DNA from: Rhabditoides inermis
Lineage: Eukaryota; Nematoda; Chromadorea; Rhabditida; Rhabditidae
Length of the DNA: 64,000 nucleotides
Reading direction: 5' to 3'
Assembly: GCA_963966185.1 (NCBI GenBank)
Contig: CAWZYM010000307.1
Span: 374,001-438,000 of the forward strand
Positions 44,716-56,743 of this stretch are shown piece after piece. The notes beneath the pieces are model-generated. The model was given only the letters and a program-made list of their open reading frames with translations, had not been told where the DNA came from and ran no database searches. Position numbers and translations under genes: made by a program. Each line of letters opens with the position of its first letter. The stretch's first letter is position 1.

Positions 44716-46666
44716 ACTGAACCCTCTCTAGGACGACCTGACCGTGAAGTGTGTTGTTTCTCCTTCCCCGGCCTGTGCACCCATTGAGACTCCAACTCGT
44801 TACTTCGACAAAGTCAAGAAATTTGTCAACGACTGTGTTGAGAGTACGTTGTTTACTTGTTTACCGATGACGTCATCACTTGTTTGTTTCCAGATGGGAT
44901 CGATGCCATGGCTGGAGAGTTCAAACACATTCGAAGCCATTTGCCCGTTGCTGCGACTCGAATCGACTTCGACCACAACCCGGACAAGAACCGATTCGAG
45001 GGTACGGTACATGGAATGGGGTTACTGTATCCAACGTATCCTTGAGACATTGTGTGCATCGACCAGACTAGGGTGAACCTGGAGAATGCTCATGGGGAGG
45101 AGTACATTCATGCCAACTGGCTCAATGTGTACAACGATAACAAGGTAGAGAGAGGGAGAGAAAGGGAGGGAGGGAGAGAGAGAGGGAGAGATGAGAGAGA
45201 GAGATGTGTGTGAGAGAGGGAGAGATGAGAGATGAGAGATGAGAGGAGGAGGAAGAGGGAGACATGTTGATTGTAGGCTATCCTGACCCAGCTTCCTATG
45301 GCGAACACTGCGTGTGACTTCTGGCACATGCTTCTCGAGAACAACGTCAAGGGTCAGTCACTCCTCTCCTCCCAATCAATCGATAACTGATCGATACTCA
45401 GGTGTGCTTCTGTTTCTGACCAAGTTCGAGTGGAGTCAGTTCGTGCAGCCTGGAACCTTCCCTGACAAGAAGTGAGTATCGATCGATATCGACTTATTGA
45501 TTGTTTCTAGTGACTTCATTCACTACGCGAACCACCTTCGTGTCTCTGAAGTAAAGCGCATAGAGGTAATGATTGGTTGTTTACTCGAGTTTTTTACTTG
45601 TTTGTTTCCAGTTCTCGGATACGTGGACTCTTCGTGTGATGTCTATCAAGTTCCAGGACAAGCAGAGGTAGATCAGTGGTTGTTGGTAGATCAAAGGTTG
45701 ATGTTGAGTTTCGTTCACTTGCACCATCACTCGGACTGGCCGCATGCTCTTCAGCCGAACAACATGCTCGAGATATGGCAGATCCAGTCCCTCTTCCGGT
45801 CAGCTCCTTCTCCACTCTCGTCATCCCTCCCCTCTTCCACTCGTCTTTTCAGTCGCTATGACTCTCCTCATGTGATAATGAGTCTTTCGGGCGCCGGCCG
45901 GGCGGGAACGTACGCTGCATTCGAGGTAGTATGTAGTATGATAAATTATGATAAACATAAGCAATCATAATATCTCTTCCGCAAAGGGTTCTTTTTCGCA
46001 TCGTACTTTCTCCGCAAAGTATCTCCCGCAATGTTATCTATTCTACTCCTTTTCCTCTCGTGGTCAGATGGCCGAGCGGTCTAAGGCGCTGGTTTAAGGC
46101 ACCAGTCTCTTCGGAGGCGTGGGTTCGAATCCCACTCTGATCAGATCTTTTGCCAAATAATACTAATTAATTGATATGGATTGTTTATCATTCATTAGAT
46201 ATAAAACCTACTTGTTTATGTTCTAGTTTATTTAAACATTTTCTAGCTCGCACATTACCGCCTTCACAGTGACAACTTCACCAAGATCTCAGTCTACGAC
46301 GCTGTCATTCGCACTCGCGACTCCAGGTACTTTGTTCAGCTGTTGTTTACCTTATTATCAGTATATATTGTTTACTTTTAGGATGCACGCTGTTCAGACG
46401 CCTGCCCAACATGCCTTCATATACATGGCACTACTCGAACATATTCTCTCCAACCAGGTCCTACATTATCTATTGATCGAGCATTCTGATTATTGATTGA
46501 TTTCAGGTGCTCGCTGCGATCATTTCTGTGAACAAGCCGGAGACTATGGACAAGTACAAGAAGGTATGAATGGAGGCATACCGATGATTGATTACTGTAT
46601 TCACAGGTGCAAGCTCGGTATGCGGAGAAATACAGGCCCCTCTGTCAGCTGTATCAGGAGTACTGA
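43187..46666 (+). CDS. PTP-domain pseudophosphatase, copy 2
   Basis: Same exon layout as the 34011-37514 gene, shifted by 9176 bases at the start and 9152 from the catalytic region on. Open throughout. Differences include loss of three residues in the linker (PEEKEGAPRAP against PEEKEKEGAPRAP), TSVLS for TSALS, and shorter GA/CT tracts in introns. The same catalytic losses are present: WPH in the WPD loop, and Ser in place of the P-loop Cys at 45881-45883. The loss thus predates the duplication. Confidence 0.85.
46062..46143 (+). tRNA. tRNA-Leu(AAG), duplicate copy
   Basis: Identical to the 36910-36991 gene in every stem and loop, with the same position in the duplicated PTP-like intron and 9152 bases downstream. 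No changes were seen, so both copies may be expressed. Confidence 0.95.
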
Positions 46667-47578
46667 AGTCTCTCCCACTCACAAATACAAATTCCTTACA
46701 AATTACACAAAAACCTCACAAAACCCAAAACAACTTTGTACTTAAAAATAGCAAATCGTGTTTTCGTAGTGTCATGATTCGCAGTTCGATTGATGAAATA
46801 AATCTTGGAAAATGTGCGTGTATGTTTGTGTTGTTTGGTGAGGTGTGTGACACAGAAATAAGAGCAACAATAATAAGTGAACAAACGAACGTGCATGTAT
46901 CTCATCGAGAAGATCAACCACATAAAATATGAAAAGGAGGAGGTACCGAAGTAGGTTGTGGGTCCTCTTTTCAAGTATAACGTATTAATCTGTGGTGGAG
47001 AGAAAGAGAAGAAAAACTCCCTCGCCCTTCACTGACGTCACGGTGCGCGTTATACATTATACGTGACGGGCTGTTTAACCAAGGCGCCTTACCTCTTAGC
47101 TAATGGCCAAGGATGCCCTTCGTAATACGCCCGGGACCTGTCCACAGCATGTCAGCATGTTGCATGTCCATAACATAACACACACCATGTAGTCATTGTT
47201 ACGCCGTCTGCTTCCCTAGATACATAGAGACAAAGACCTCGACTCGACTCGATCACATGAGCACACTCCACGCTGTTTCAAACTAGAAGTGTTGTTTCAA
47301 ACTAGAACTCAGCTCAGGACTCGGGTATTAGATTTCTTATTGCACACATGAAGGTTACAGATTGAACGGTTTACCTTAAATACCTGTGAACCATGATTGT
47401 CTAATGTTTTGGATATTACACACGATACTTGAACTGGATAACGTTTGTTGGACTGGAATTGAACAATGATAGAAAGGGAAACGCCCCCAGGCGAGAGTGC
47501 ACTTTTTCAGGTATTACTGTTGTGTGTGAGTAGTATATAATGTGGTGTTGTGGCATGTTGTCTGTGTGACAGATTGGA

Positions 47579-48671
47579 ATGACTCGTGTATTGGTTGGAG
47601 TGGCAGCCGCCAGCTGTGGACTCACTGTCCTCGCTGCTCTCGCCGCACTAGCAAGCATCGCCATCGATGCAAACGACTTCTTCCAACAACAGAAGGCAGA
47701 CATGAGAGAGTTCAAGGTATGTCCATTGTACTCTTTCCCTCCCCCTCTCACCCTCTCTCACCCTCTCTCCCTCCCTTTCCCTCTCTCCCTCTCACCCTCT
47801 CCCTCCCTCCTCCCTCCCTCCCTCTCTCCCTCCATGACTGTCTGTTCAGGAGTATGCGGACGCAGCGTGGTCTGAGATGATGTTGGTCAACTCTGTGGCT
47901 GGTCGCAGCTCTCGCGCCTCCGGTTTCTCGCACCATAAGAAGGCTATGCGTTCGCATCACAAGAGGGCCAATGCTGGGCAGTGCAACTGTTCTGCTGGTG
48001 CGAACAACTGCCCGCCTGGACCTGCCGGGCCTCCCGGAGCCAAGGGACACGACGGAGAGAACGGACAGCCCGGACAGCCCGGACAGCCCGGAAACGCCGG
48101 GCTCGCTGTTGCCAACCAAAAGAACAACGAGTGCATCAAGTGCCCCGCCGGACCTGCCGGACCTCCTGGACCCGCTGGACCCGCCGGACCCGCCGGACCC
48201 CCTGGAAACGACGGACAGCCCGGAAGTCCCGGACGCAACGGACAGCCTGGACCGGCTGGAGCCTTGGGAGACGCCGGAGCGGCCGGACAGCCCGGACAGG
48301 CCGGAGCTGCTGGAGTGGCGGGAAAGGCTGGCAAGAAGGGGCGGGCGGCGCCCGGAGCTGCCGGAGCCCCTGGAAAGGCAGGAGCCGCCGGAGCGCCCGG
48401 ACCGGCTGGCCAGAACGGCGCCCCTGGACAGGCGGGAGCGGCGGGGCCGGCGGGACGGGCTGGGCAGCCGGGAGCCCCTGGATTGGACGGAGCAGCGGGA
48501 GTGGCCGGAGAGGCCGGAGGCCCCGGAGCAGACGCCGCATACTGTCCTTGTCCCTCCAGGTCGGGAGAAGGAGCAGTGCAGCAGGAGCAGCACTCTGCCA
48601 CCGGAGGCTACAGACACAAGAGGAGAAGGAGCAGCAGCAAGAGGAAGGTCGTCCGCGTCAGCAAGGCATAA
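47579..48671 (+). CDS. Cuticle collagen, copy 4
   Basis: Equivalent of copy 2 in the second unit, 9152 bases on. Two intact exons, with SPGRNG in the first collagen block and [11 protein letters not shown] in the anchor (copy 2 has AVL). A silent-looking change lies in the basic tail. All Gly-X-Y repeats, cysteine clusters and the stop are conserved. Confidence 0.88.
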
Positions 48672-48971
48672 GCACACCCTTTCTGTACATTGTCTTACAA
48701 ACAACAAACATCACCAATAAACATTTATCGAATTTTTTGTTGTTTTAATTATGTCTATGTTCATGATATCTTCATATTTAATATAACAATTACAGTTATA
48801 CAAATATATTCTTGTCATCTGTGTTTGTTCATCTGCTATTATGTTATCATATGATCCTGAAAGGTCAAAGAACGTGGGCGAGTACACGGAAATGCGTTCT
48901 GTACAGTGTATACACAGCGGTCAATCTAAATCCATATAAAACATGATTTTCTACTTCGAAAACTACATTCA

Positions 48972-50077
48972 ATGATGTGGTGCCCTACTCTGGTCCTGTT
49001 GCTTGTGGGTACGTCTTCTGGCCAGCTGTTCGGATTCGGGGCCAGCTCGAATGAAACAGCACAGCCATCGCCCACGTGAGACCATTTACATGCATTCCGC
49101 GAGATACTCTACTCACAACTACTTTCAGTAAAGCTCCAGGCGGCAACGATACCGACCACAATCCGCTACATTTGCTGTGCATCCCGTGCACGGTAGGCAT
49201 AGAAGCGAATCAGCTATCAGTTGCTGATTTCAGGCAGTGATGAGTGTGGTGCACACGTATGCCCACCTGCCCGGGTCGAAAGGGGTGAGGAGTGGGTGGG
49301 GAAGTGTCCATGTGTGTGTCTCTTTCAGATCCTCCTCACCTCCTGTCACATACTCGTCTCCGCACCCCTCGTCTGCGATGCATCCGTAAGTTACGAGAGA
49401 CTATTTGAGAATACGATTTTTGGTTCAGGTCGATGCATTCTTTCTCATGGAACGCTTCTCTCCGAAGGACAAAATGTGCAAGAGAGCGATGATGTGCAAA
49501 GTGTGAGGATATTTTGGGTTATAAAACATTGGAAATTTACATAAAATAAATTGATATTACTAGATTACATTTTGAAGTAACATACTTCATTATAGCAACG
49601 GTCCTCTCGATCTTCTGTTCGCCCCGGCTCGCACTCGCGGCAATGCAAGCAACAATCTCACGCCGGCCAACGAACGAGTGATCAAGGTGACTGCACAAAG
49701 AATAAACAACATGACATTTTGATATTGAATGATGTTAAAATCAAAAAAAAATCTTTGTGATGATGGTGTGTTTGTTGCAGTTGCTGTCCTCTGCCACTAT
49801 GCCTGCCGCCATTCAATCAGAGTCACGAAAGAAGATCGAAGCGGCCATTCCAGTAGCACAAATAACACAAATTGTGAAGAAAAATGTACCCGGAGCGGAC
49901 ACTCTCTCAGAAGATGACGTCACAAAGGTATACACATGAGGATCCTGGTAGTGATATCTTGATTGAAATGAGACATTTGAGGTGTTGGATCTGCTTGAGC
50001 ACTTGGTCGATGCTCACTTACAGGACAGCGAACGACTCACTCTCAAACAAGCTGAGAACAGCACACAAGACGAGTAG
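48972..50077 (+). CDS. Secreted saposin-like protein, copy 2
   Basis: Equivalent of the 39820-41247 gene without the MITE, so the intron after the SapB domain is 322 bases shorter. Same signal peptide, six cysteines and C-terminal extension. One residue change is visible (DKMCKRAMMC for DKICKRAMMC). The N-terminal ATGs are at 48972 and 48975. Confidence 0.72.
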
Positions 50078-50207
50078 AGATCTTGTTCCCTCAAACTAAT
50101 GTATAAACTGTGAATAACTCGTATAAATCCTGGAGCATGAAACAACTATGTTTATTGTGTGAAGTTTGTACATAACAGAAACGACGGAATGTACAGAAAG
50201 GGTGTGC

Positions 50208-51300
50208 TTATGCCTTGCTGACGCGGACGACCTTCCTCTTACTGCTGCTCCTTCTCCTCTTGTGCCTGTAGCCTCCGGTGGCAGAGTGCTGCTCCTGCTG
50301 CACTGCTCCTTCTCCCGACCTGGAGGGACAAGGACAGTATGCGGCGTCTGCTCCGGGGCCTCCGGCCTCTCCGGCCACTCCCGCTGCTCCGTCCAATCCA
50401 GGGGCTCCCGGCTGCCCAGCCCGTCCCGCCGGCCCCGCCGCTCCCGCCTGTCCAGGGGCGCCGTTCTGGCCAGCCGGTCCGGGCGCTCCGGCGGCTCCTG
50501 CCTTTCCAGGGGCTCCGGCAGCTCCGGGCGCCGCCCGCCCCTTCTTGCCAGCCTTTCCCGCCACTCCAGCAGCTCCGGCCTGTCCGGGCTGTCCGGCCGC
50601 TCCGGCGTCTCCCAAGGCTCCAGCCGGTCCAGGCTGTCCGGAGCGTCCGCCGCTTCCGGGCTGTCCGTCGTTTCCAGGGGGTCCGGCGGGTCCGGCGGGT
50701 CCAGCGGGTCCAGGAGGTCCGGCAGGTCCGGCGGGGCACTTGATGCACTCGTTGTTCTTCTGGTTGGCAACAGCGAGTCCGGCGTTTCCGGGCTGTCCGG
50801 GCTGTCCGGGCTGTCCGTTCTCTCCGTCGTGTCCCTTGGCTCCGGGAGGCCCGGCAGGTCCAGGCGGGCAGTTGTTCGCACCAGCAGAACAGTTGCACTG
50901 CCCAGCATTGGCCCTCTTGTGATGCGAACGCATAGCCTTCTTATGGTGCGAGAAACCGGAGGCGCGAGAGCTGCGACCAGCCACAGAGTTGACCAACATC
51001 ATCTCAGACCACGCTGCGTCCGCATACTCCTGAACAGACAGTCATGGAGGGAGAGAGGGAGGGAGGGAGGAGGGAGGGAGAGGGTGAGAGGGAGAGAGGG
51101 AAAGGGAGGGAGAGAGGGTGAGAGAGGGTGAGAGGGGGAGGGAAAGAGTACAATGGACATACCTTGAACTCTCTCATGTCTGCCTTCTGTTGTTGGAAGA
51201 AGTCGTTTGCATCGATGGCGATGCTTGCTAGTGCGGCGAGAGCAGCGAGGACAGTGAGTCCACAGCTGGCGGCTGCCACTCCAACCAATACACGAGTCAT
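50208..51300 (-). CDS. Cuticle collagen, copy 5 (mosaic)
   Basis: Two-exon collagen on the minus strand at the right end of the array. Exon 2 carries GSGGRSG like copy 1. Exon 1 ([11 protein letters not shown]) and the intron (GGGAGGAGGGAGGG... with the GGGAAAGGG tract) match the plus-strand copies 2 and 4 rather than 1 and 3. The frame is intact with all cysteines and the basic tail. The promoter differs: TATAAAAC at 51347-51354, and similarity to the other copies decays beyond about 51360. Confidence 0.87.
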
Positions 51301-51400
51301 TCCAATCTGTCACACAGACAACATGCCCCCACGCACACAACACCACGTTTTATACTACTCACAAACAATGACATTACTAGAAAAATGCACGCGCGCCCTT

Positions 51401-51965
51401 GCCCCAAGGCTTTGTCGCTTTCAGTCCAGGTATGCAGTACAGTGGGCGACCATAAGAAGCATAGAAAAGAACGCGAGACAAAACAATGAAAGTTGCACGA
51501 TGACATTTCAATCATTCAATAGGTTGAGTGATTATCACTACTCTGCAACTTGTTGAATTGGATGAAATTAACACATGATGCCACATGACGAGCTTTTTTA
51601 TATGGGGACAAAACCGTGACGCACATAAACACTGTTGCCATATACGGACCTTATGTCTGAATAGGTGTTTGTTTTTCTAACCAAAATTGACACTTTGAAG
51701 ACACCAAATCACAACTGAATCTGAAACGGATGATTTCAAACGCATAGTTTTCCCGTAGTTTGCCAGAAGAAAGTACAAACGACGTGCGTCCTTCTTCACA
51801 CCATTTTCTTAAAGTAAGTGTACATGTAAGATACTAGTATCGTTGGGAGGAGCCGTACAATTATAGACATGTAATCTATCATTTCGTGCGAGTGAGAGAG
51901 GGAAGAGAGTGAGCGTTCGCATAATATATTCATCTCATACCCCATCCACCTAGTCACATTCAAAC
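51401..51965. other. Unique spacer right of the array
   Basis: No gene seen. ATAATATATTC at about 51920 may be a promoter element for the signal-peptide exon at 51966. Confidence 0.4.
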
Positions 51966-52029
51966 ATGAGACTGCTCGCTGCTCTCTTTGCTCTCATAGC
52001 CATCGTTGCCGCACAAAACAGGAGAGGAC
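51966..52029 (+). CDS. First exon of a secreted protein (signal peptide)
   Basis: ATG followed by MRLLAALFALIAIVAAQNRR, a textbook signal peptide, and then a GTGAGT donor at 52030. No second exon is close by. The next 5.3 kb are satellite, LINE and inverted-repeat sequence. An acceptor at 57357-57359 (TTACAG) followed by the open frame 57360-57634 is in matching phase and could be the continuation. Otherwise this is a gene cut off by repeat expansion. Confidence 0.5.
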
Positions 52030-52420
52030 GTGAGTCATTAGAGAGGGCGCGCAGCGCCCTCTCTCTTGGGTTAAAATAAGGCTCGCGCCAGAATTTTCAA
52101 GTAGCGATATCCAAAGGACATGTTAGCAACAATGTGAAGTCTTCCAATTTATGTTAGTTAGATTCGCACGGTTCCATAGGGCAGATCACTAATTGACGGC
52201 ATCTTTGTATCTTTTCTCCGAAAGAAGTTATGAGCGATCTCGCACTCGCACTAGGCGAAAGGCCAGCGTGTGGGTGGGTGGGTGGGTGGGTGTCGTTTCC
52301 AGTCACGCTAGCTGATAGCTAGCCCTCTGCTGGCGGGCGAGCGCGAGAGCACGCGAGAGAGCACGCTGTTTGGAGAGAGACAGATGTACTTTGGTGGCTG
52401 CGATCAGTAGGAATTTAGTA
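52030..52420. other. Spacer with hairpin and (GGGT)n tract
   Basis: GAGAGGGCGC/GCGCCCTCTC at about 52041-52066 forms a short hairpin. Six GGGT-like units near 52270-52290 have G-quadruplex potential. No gene. Confidence 0.45.
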
Positions 52421-52424
52421 AGGG

Positions 52425-54590
52425 GAGAGAGAAAGAGAGAACGAGAGAACGAGAGAACGAGAGAACGAGAGAACGAGAGAACGATATAACGATATAACGA
52501 GAGAAAAGGAGAAAAAGAGAGGAGGGAAGGAGGGAAGGAGAGACGGAGAGAACGAGAGAACGAGAGAACGAGAGAAGGATAGAAAGAGAGAACGAGAGAA
52601 CCAGAGAACCAGAGAAAGAGAGAAAGATATAAAAAGAGAACGAGAGAGCTAGAGAACGAGAGAAAGAGAGAAAGGGAGAAGGAGGGAAGGAGGGATGGAG
52701 AGAAGAAGAGAAGGATAGAAAGAGAGAACGAGAGAACTAGAGAACGAAAGAAAGAGAGAAAGAGAGAAAGAGATAAAGAGAGAACGAGAGAAAGCGAGAA
52801 CGATATAACGAGAGAATTAGAGAACGAGAGAAAGAGAGAATGGGAGGAGGAGGGAAGGAGGGAAGGAGAGAAAGAGAGAAAGAGAGAACGAGAAAACGAG
52901 AAAACGAGAGAAAGAGAAAACGAGAGAAAGAGAAAACGAGAGAAAGAGAGAACGATATAACGAGAGAGCTAGAGAACGAGAGAAAGAGAGAAAGGGAGAA
53001 GGAGGGAAGGAGGGATGGAGAGAAGAAGAGAAGGAGAGAAGGAGAGAACTAGAGAAAAAAGAGAAAGAGAGAAAGAGAGAAAGAGAGAAAGAGAGAAAGA
53101 GAGAAAGAGAGAAAGAGAGAAAGAGAGAAAGAGAGAAAGAGAGAAAGAGAGAAAGAGAGAAAGAGAGAAAGAGAGAAAAGAGAGAAAGAGAGAAAGAGAG
53201 AAAGAGAGAAAGAGAGAAAGAGATAATGAGAGAACGAGAGAAAGAGAAACCGATAGAAAGAGAAAACGAGTGAAAGAGAGAACGATATAACGAGAGAACT
53301 AGAAAACGAGAGAAAGAGAGAAAGTGAGAAGGCGGGAAGGAGGGAAGGAAAGAAGGAGAGAACGAGACAACGAGAGAACGAGACAACGAGACAACGAGAG
53401 AACGAGAGAACGAGAAAACGAGAGCACGAGAGAACGAGAGAAAGAGAGAACGATATAACGATATAACGAGAGAAATAGAGAACGAGAGAAAGAGAGAAAG
53501 AGAGAAGGAGAGAAGGAGGGAAGAAGAGAAGGAGAGACGGAGAGAACGAGAGAACGAGAGAACGAGAGAACGAGAGAACGAGAGAAGGATAGAAAGAGAG
53601 AACGAGATAAAGAGAGAACGAGAGAACGAGAGAACGAGAGAACGAGAAAACGAGAGAAAGAGAGAACAAGAGAAAGAGAGAACGAAAGAAAGAGAGAACG
53701 ATATAAATAGAGAACGAGAGAACGAGAGAAAGAGAGAAGGAGGGTGGTAGGAGGGAAGGAGGGAAGAAGAGAAGGAGAGACGGAGAGACGGAGAAAACGA
53801 GAGAACGAGAGAACGAGAAACGAGAGAACGAGAGAACGAGAGAACGAGAGAAAGAGAGAACGAGAGAACGAGAGAAAGAGAAAACGAAATAACGAGAGAA
53901 CTAGATAACGAGAGAACGAGAGAACGAGAGAAAGAGAGAAAGGGAGAAGGGGGGAAGGAGGGAAGGAGAGAAGAAGAGAAGGAGACACGCGAGAACGAGA
54001 GAACGAGAGAACGAGAGAACGAGAGAACGAGAGAACGAGAGAACGAGAGAACGAGAAAACGAAATAACGAGAGAACTAGATAACGAGAGAACGAGAGAAC
54101 GAGAGAAAGAGAGAAAGGGAGAAGGGGGGAAGGAGGGAAGGAGAGAAGGAGAGACGGAGAGACGGAGAGAACGAGAGAACGAGAGAACGAGAGAACGAGA
54201 GAAAGAGAGAACGAGAGAAAGAGAAAAGAGAGAAAAGAGAGAAAAGAGAGAACGAGAGAAAGAGAGAAAAGAGAGAAAGGGAGAAAGAGAGAACGAGAGA
54301 ACGAGAGAACGAGAGAACTAGAGAACGAGAGAAAGAGAGAAAGGGATAACGAGAGAACGAGAGAAAGAGAGAACGAGAGAAAGAGAGAACGAGAGAAAGA
54401 GAGAAGGAAAGAAGGAGGGAAGGAAGGAAGGAGGGAAGGAGAGGAGGAGAGGAGGAGAGAAGGGGAGAAGGAGAGAAGGAGAGAAGGAGGGAAGGAATGG
54501 GAGGAGAGAAGGAGGAAAGGAGAGGAGGAGAGAAGGAAAGAAGGAGAGTAGGAGGGAAGGAATGAAAGGAGAGAACGAGAGAACGAGAAA
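52425..54590. repeat. GA-rich satellite of AGAGAACG/AGAGAAAG units
   Basis: Almost the whole stretch is made of 8-base units AGAGAACG, AGAGAAAG and variants, with GGAGGGAAGG interludes of longer periodicity. Because 8 is not a multiple of 3 but stop-like triplets are absent on the CT strand, a 607-codon Ser/Leu/Phe frame stays open; it is not a gene. The right part (about 54100-54690) recurs almost exactly at 56155-56734. Confidence 0.9.
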
Positions 54591-54688
54591 ATATCGAATA
54601 AATTTGAAATGAAATTGATGAAATAATGAGAGAAGAACATGTTACATGTATGAAGACGAGAGAGAAAATTTCTATGAAATTCAACAAA

Positions 54689-55747
54689 TCAAATCAAATC
54701 AAATCAAATCAAATCATTTATTCAGAATCGTCGTGAATATGGTGTTTGCAATAGTTTACGGCGCTGATCCTGCAATCGCCTTGCTCCAATCTTCGGGGTT
54801 TCCTCGTGCCAATTGATTCCACTCAGCTCCGATACGTCCTCCTCGCACCAGAACTTCCTTCAAGTCGTCGCACCAGAACACGTAGGGCGCTCCAACCCGC
54901 CTTGTCTTGTCTCTCGGGTACCACTCCGTCACCCTTCTTGACCATCTGTCATCGTTCGCCATCTTCCTCGCCCATGTCGTCTTCTTTTTCCATATAACCT
55001 CTCGTACATCCTCCAGTCCTGTCCTTCTCCGCACCTCCGTGTTGCGCACTCGATCCAACAGCGTCACTCCTATCATCGCCCTCTCCATCCTTCGTTGCAC
55101 TCGTTGCAGCTTCTCCTTCTGCTCCACTTTCAGACACCATGTTTCTGCCGCGTACGTCAGGCTCGGCAGGATACAGACTTTCCATACAATCCTCTTCATG
55201 ATCATATTCACATTCTTCCGCGTTAGAAAAGGCCTGTGCAGGTTGAATGCCGCCCATCCAGATCCTATTCTTCTTTGTAGCTCCTTCTCGTCCTTCTTCA
55301 CTGACACCATTGAACCCAGGTACTTGAATTCGTCTACTCGCTCCAGCAGCTCTCCTCTCAGTAGTAGGTCAGCACGAGGGCCATTCGACATGTAGACGGT
55401 CTTCTTCTTTGAAATGCGAAGTCCGATAGCAGAGCTTTCTCTTTCTATGTCGTCGAGCATCTTCTGAGCCATCGTCTTGCTTCTCGCCACCAGAATTAGA
55501 TCATCTGCGTATCGTAGATGGCTCATCCTTTCTCCGTCGATGTCCAGTCCACATCTACTCCAGTCCACTCGTCGTAGCACATCCTCGAGAATAGCGTTGA
55601 ATAGGGCCGGGCTGAGTACACAACCCTGTCGTACTCCTCGTTTCACTTCTACTTCAACAGCTTCACTGCCCACTTTGATCTTTGATTTCGCATTGCTGTA
55701 GATCATCTCAAGCAGTCGTACCAGCTTCGGATGATTCCCTGTCGATG
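54689..55747 (-). mobile_element. 5'-truncated RTE LINE with 10-bp target-site duplication
   Basis: Encodes on the minus strand (55706-54756, no stops) the C-terminal half of an RTE reverse transcriptase: GVRQGCVLSPALFNAI, HLRYADDLILVA with the catalytic YADD, LGSMVSVKKDEKELQRRI and LPSLTYAAETW. The 3' end is a (TCAAA)n-type tail at 54689-54720. ATTCAACAAA flanks both sides (54679-54688 and 55748-55757), a perfect target-site duplication. Lacks the endonuclease and the first RT blocks, so it cannot move alone. Confidence 0.9.
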
Positions 55748-55757
55748 ATTCAACAAA

Positions 55758-56640
55758 GAACGATATAACTAGAGAACGAGAGAACGAGAGAAAGAGAGAA
55801 GGAGGGTGGTAGGAGGGAAGGAGGGAAGAAGAGAAGGAGAGACGGAGAGACGGAGAAAACGAGAGAACGAGAGAACGAGAAACGAGAGAACGAGAGAACG
55901 AGAGAACGAGAGAACGAGAGAAAGAGAGAAAGAGAGAAAGAGAGAACGAGAGAAAGAGAGAACTGGAGAACTAGAGAAAAAGAGAAAGGGAGAAGGAGGG
56001 AAGGAGGGAAGGAGAGAAGAAGAGAAGGAGACACGCGAGAACGAGAGAACGAGAGAACGAGAGAACGAGAGAACGAGAGAACGAGAGAACGAGAGAACGA
56101 GAGAACGAGAGAAAGAGAAAACGAAATAACGAGAGAACTAGATAACGAGAGAACGAGAGAACGAGAGAAAGAGAGAAAGGGAGAAGGGGGGAAGGAGGGA
56201 AGGAGAGAAGGAGAGACGGAGAGACGGAGAGAACGAGAGAACGAGAGAACGAGAGAACGAGAGAAAGAGAGAACGAGAGAAAGAGAGAAAAGAGAGAAAA
56301 GAGAGAACGAGAGAAAGAGAGAAAAGAGAGAAAGGGAGAAAGAGAGAACGAGAGAACGAGAGAACGAGAGAACTAGAGAACGAGAGAAAGAGAGAAAGGG
56401 ATAACGAGAGAACGAGAGAAAGAGAGAACGAGAGAAAGAGAGAACGAGAGAAAGAGAGAAGGAAAGAAGGAGGGAAGGAAGGAAGGAGGGAAGGAGAGGA
56501 GGAGAGGAGGAGAGAAGGGGAGAAGGAGAGAAGGAGGGAAGGAATGGGAGGAGAGAAGGAGGAAAGGAGAGGAGAAGAGAAGGAAAGAAGGAGAGAAGGA
56601 GGGAAGGAATGGAAGGAGAGAACGAGAGAACGAGAAAATA
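55758..56640. repeat. GA-rich satellite, second block
   Basis: Same 8-base unit family as 52425-54590. The distal part, with its unique tail (GAAAATATCGAATAAATTTG... to TTCAACAAA, 56634-56734), is a near copy of 54100-54690, about 2.04 kb apart. That indicates a local duplication of the satellite edge. Confidence 0.88.
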
Positions 56641-56743
56641 TCGAATAAATTTGAAATGAAATTGATGAAATAATGAGAGAAGAACATGTTACATGTATGA
56701 AGACGAGAGAGAAAATTTCTATGAAATTCAACAAAAGGACATA

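Larger units (their letters stand above)
32143..51400. repeat. Tandem segmental duplication, ~9.15-kb unit, 2 full + 1 partial copy
   Basis: Unit 1 is about 32143-41323, unit 2 about 41324-50153, and unit 3 (partial) about 50154-51400. Offsets between matching points are 9176 (collagen-, PTP start), 9152 (PTP catalytic region, tRNA, collagen+, saposin start) and 8830 (after a 315-bp MITE present only in unit 1). Each full unit carries collagen(-), PTP-like(+), tRNA-Leu, collagen(+), saposin-like(+). The two collagens within a unit are inverted copies of each other, flanks included. Near-identity, even of introns and spacers, implies recent duplication or ongoing conversion. Confidence 0.9.

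Noticed and set aside
52817..54640. 607-codon minus-strand open frame (Ser/Leu/Phe-rich)
   Set aside because: It is the translation of the GA/CT 8-mer satellite. No start context, no domain, and several overlapping frames are equally open.
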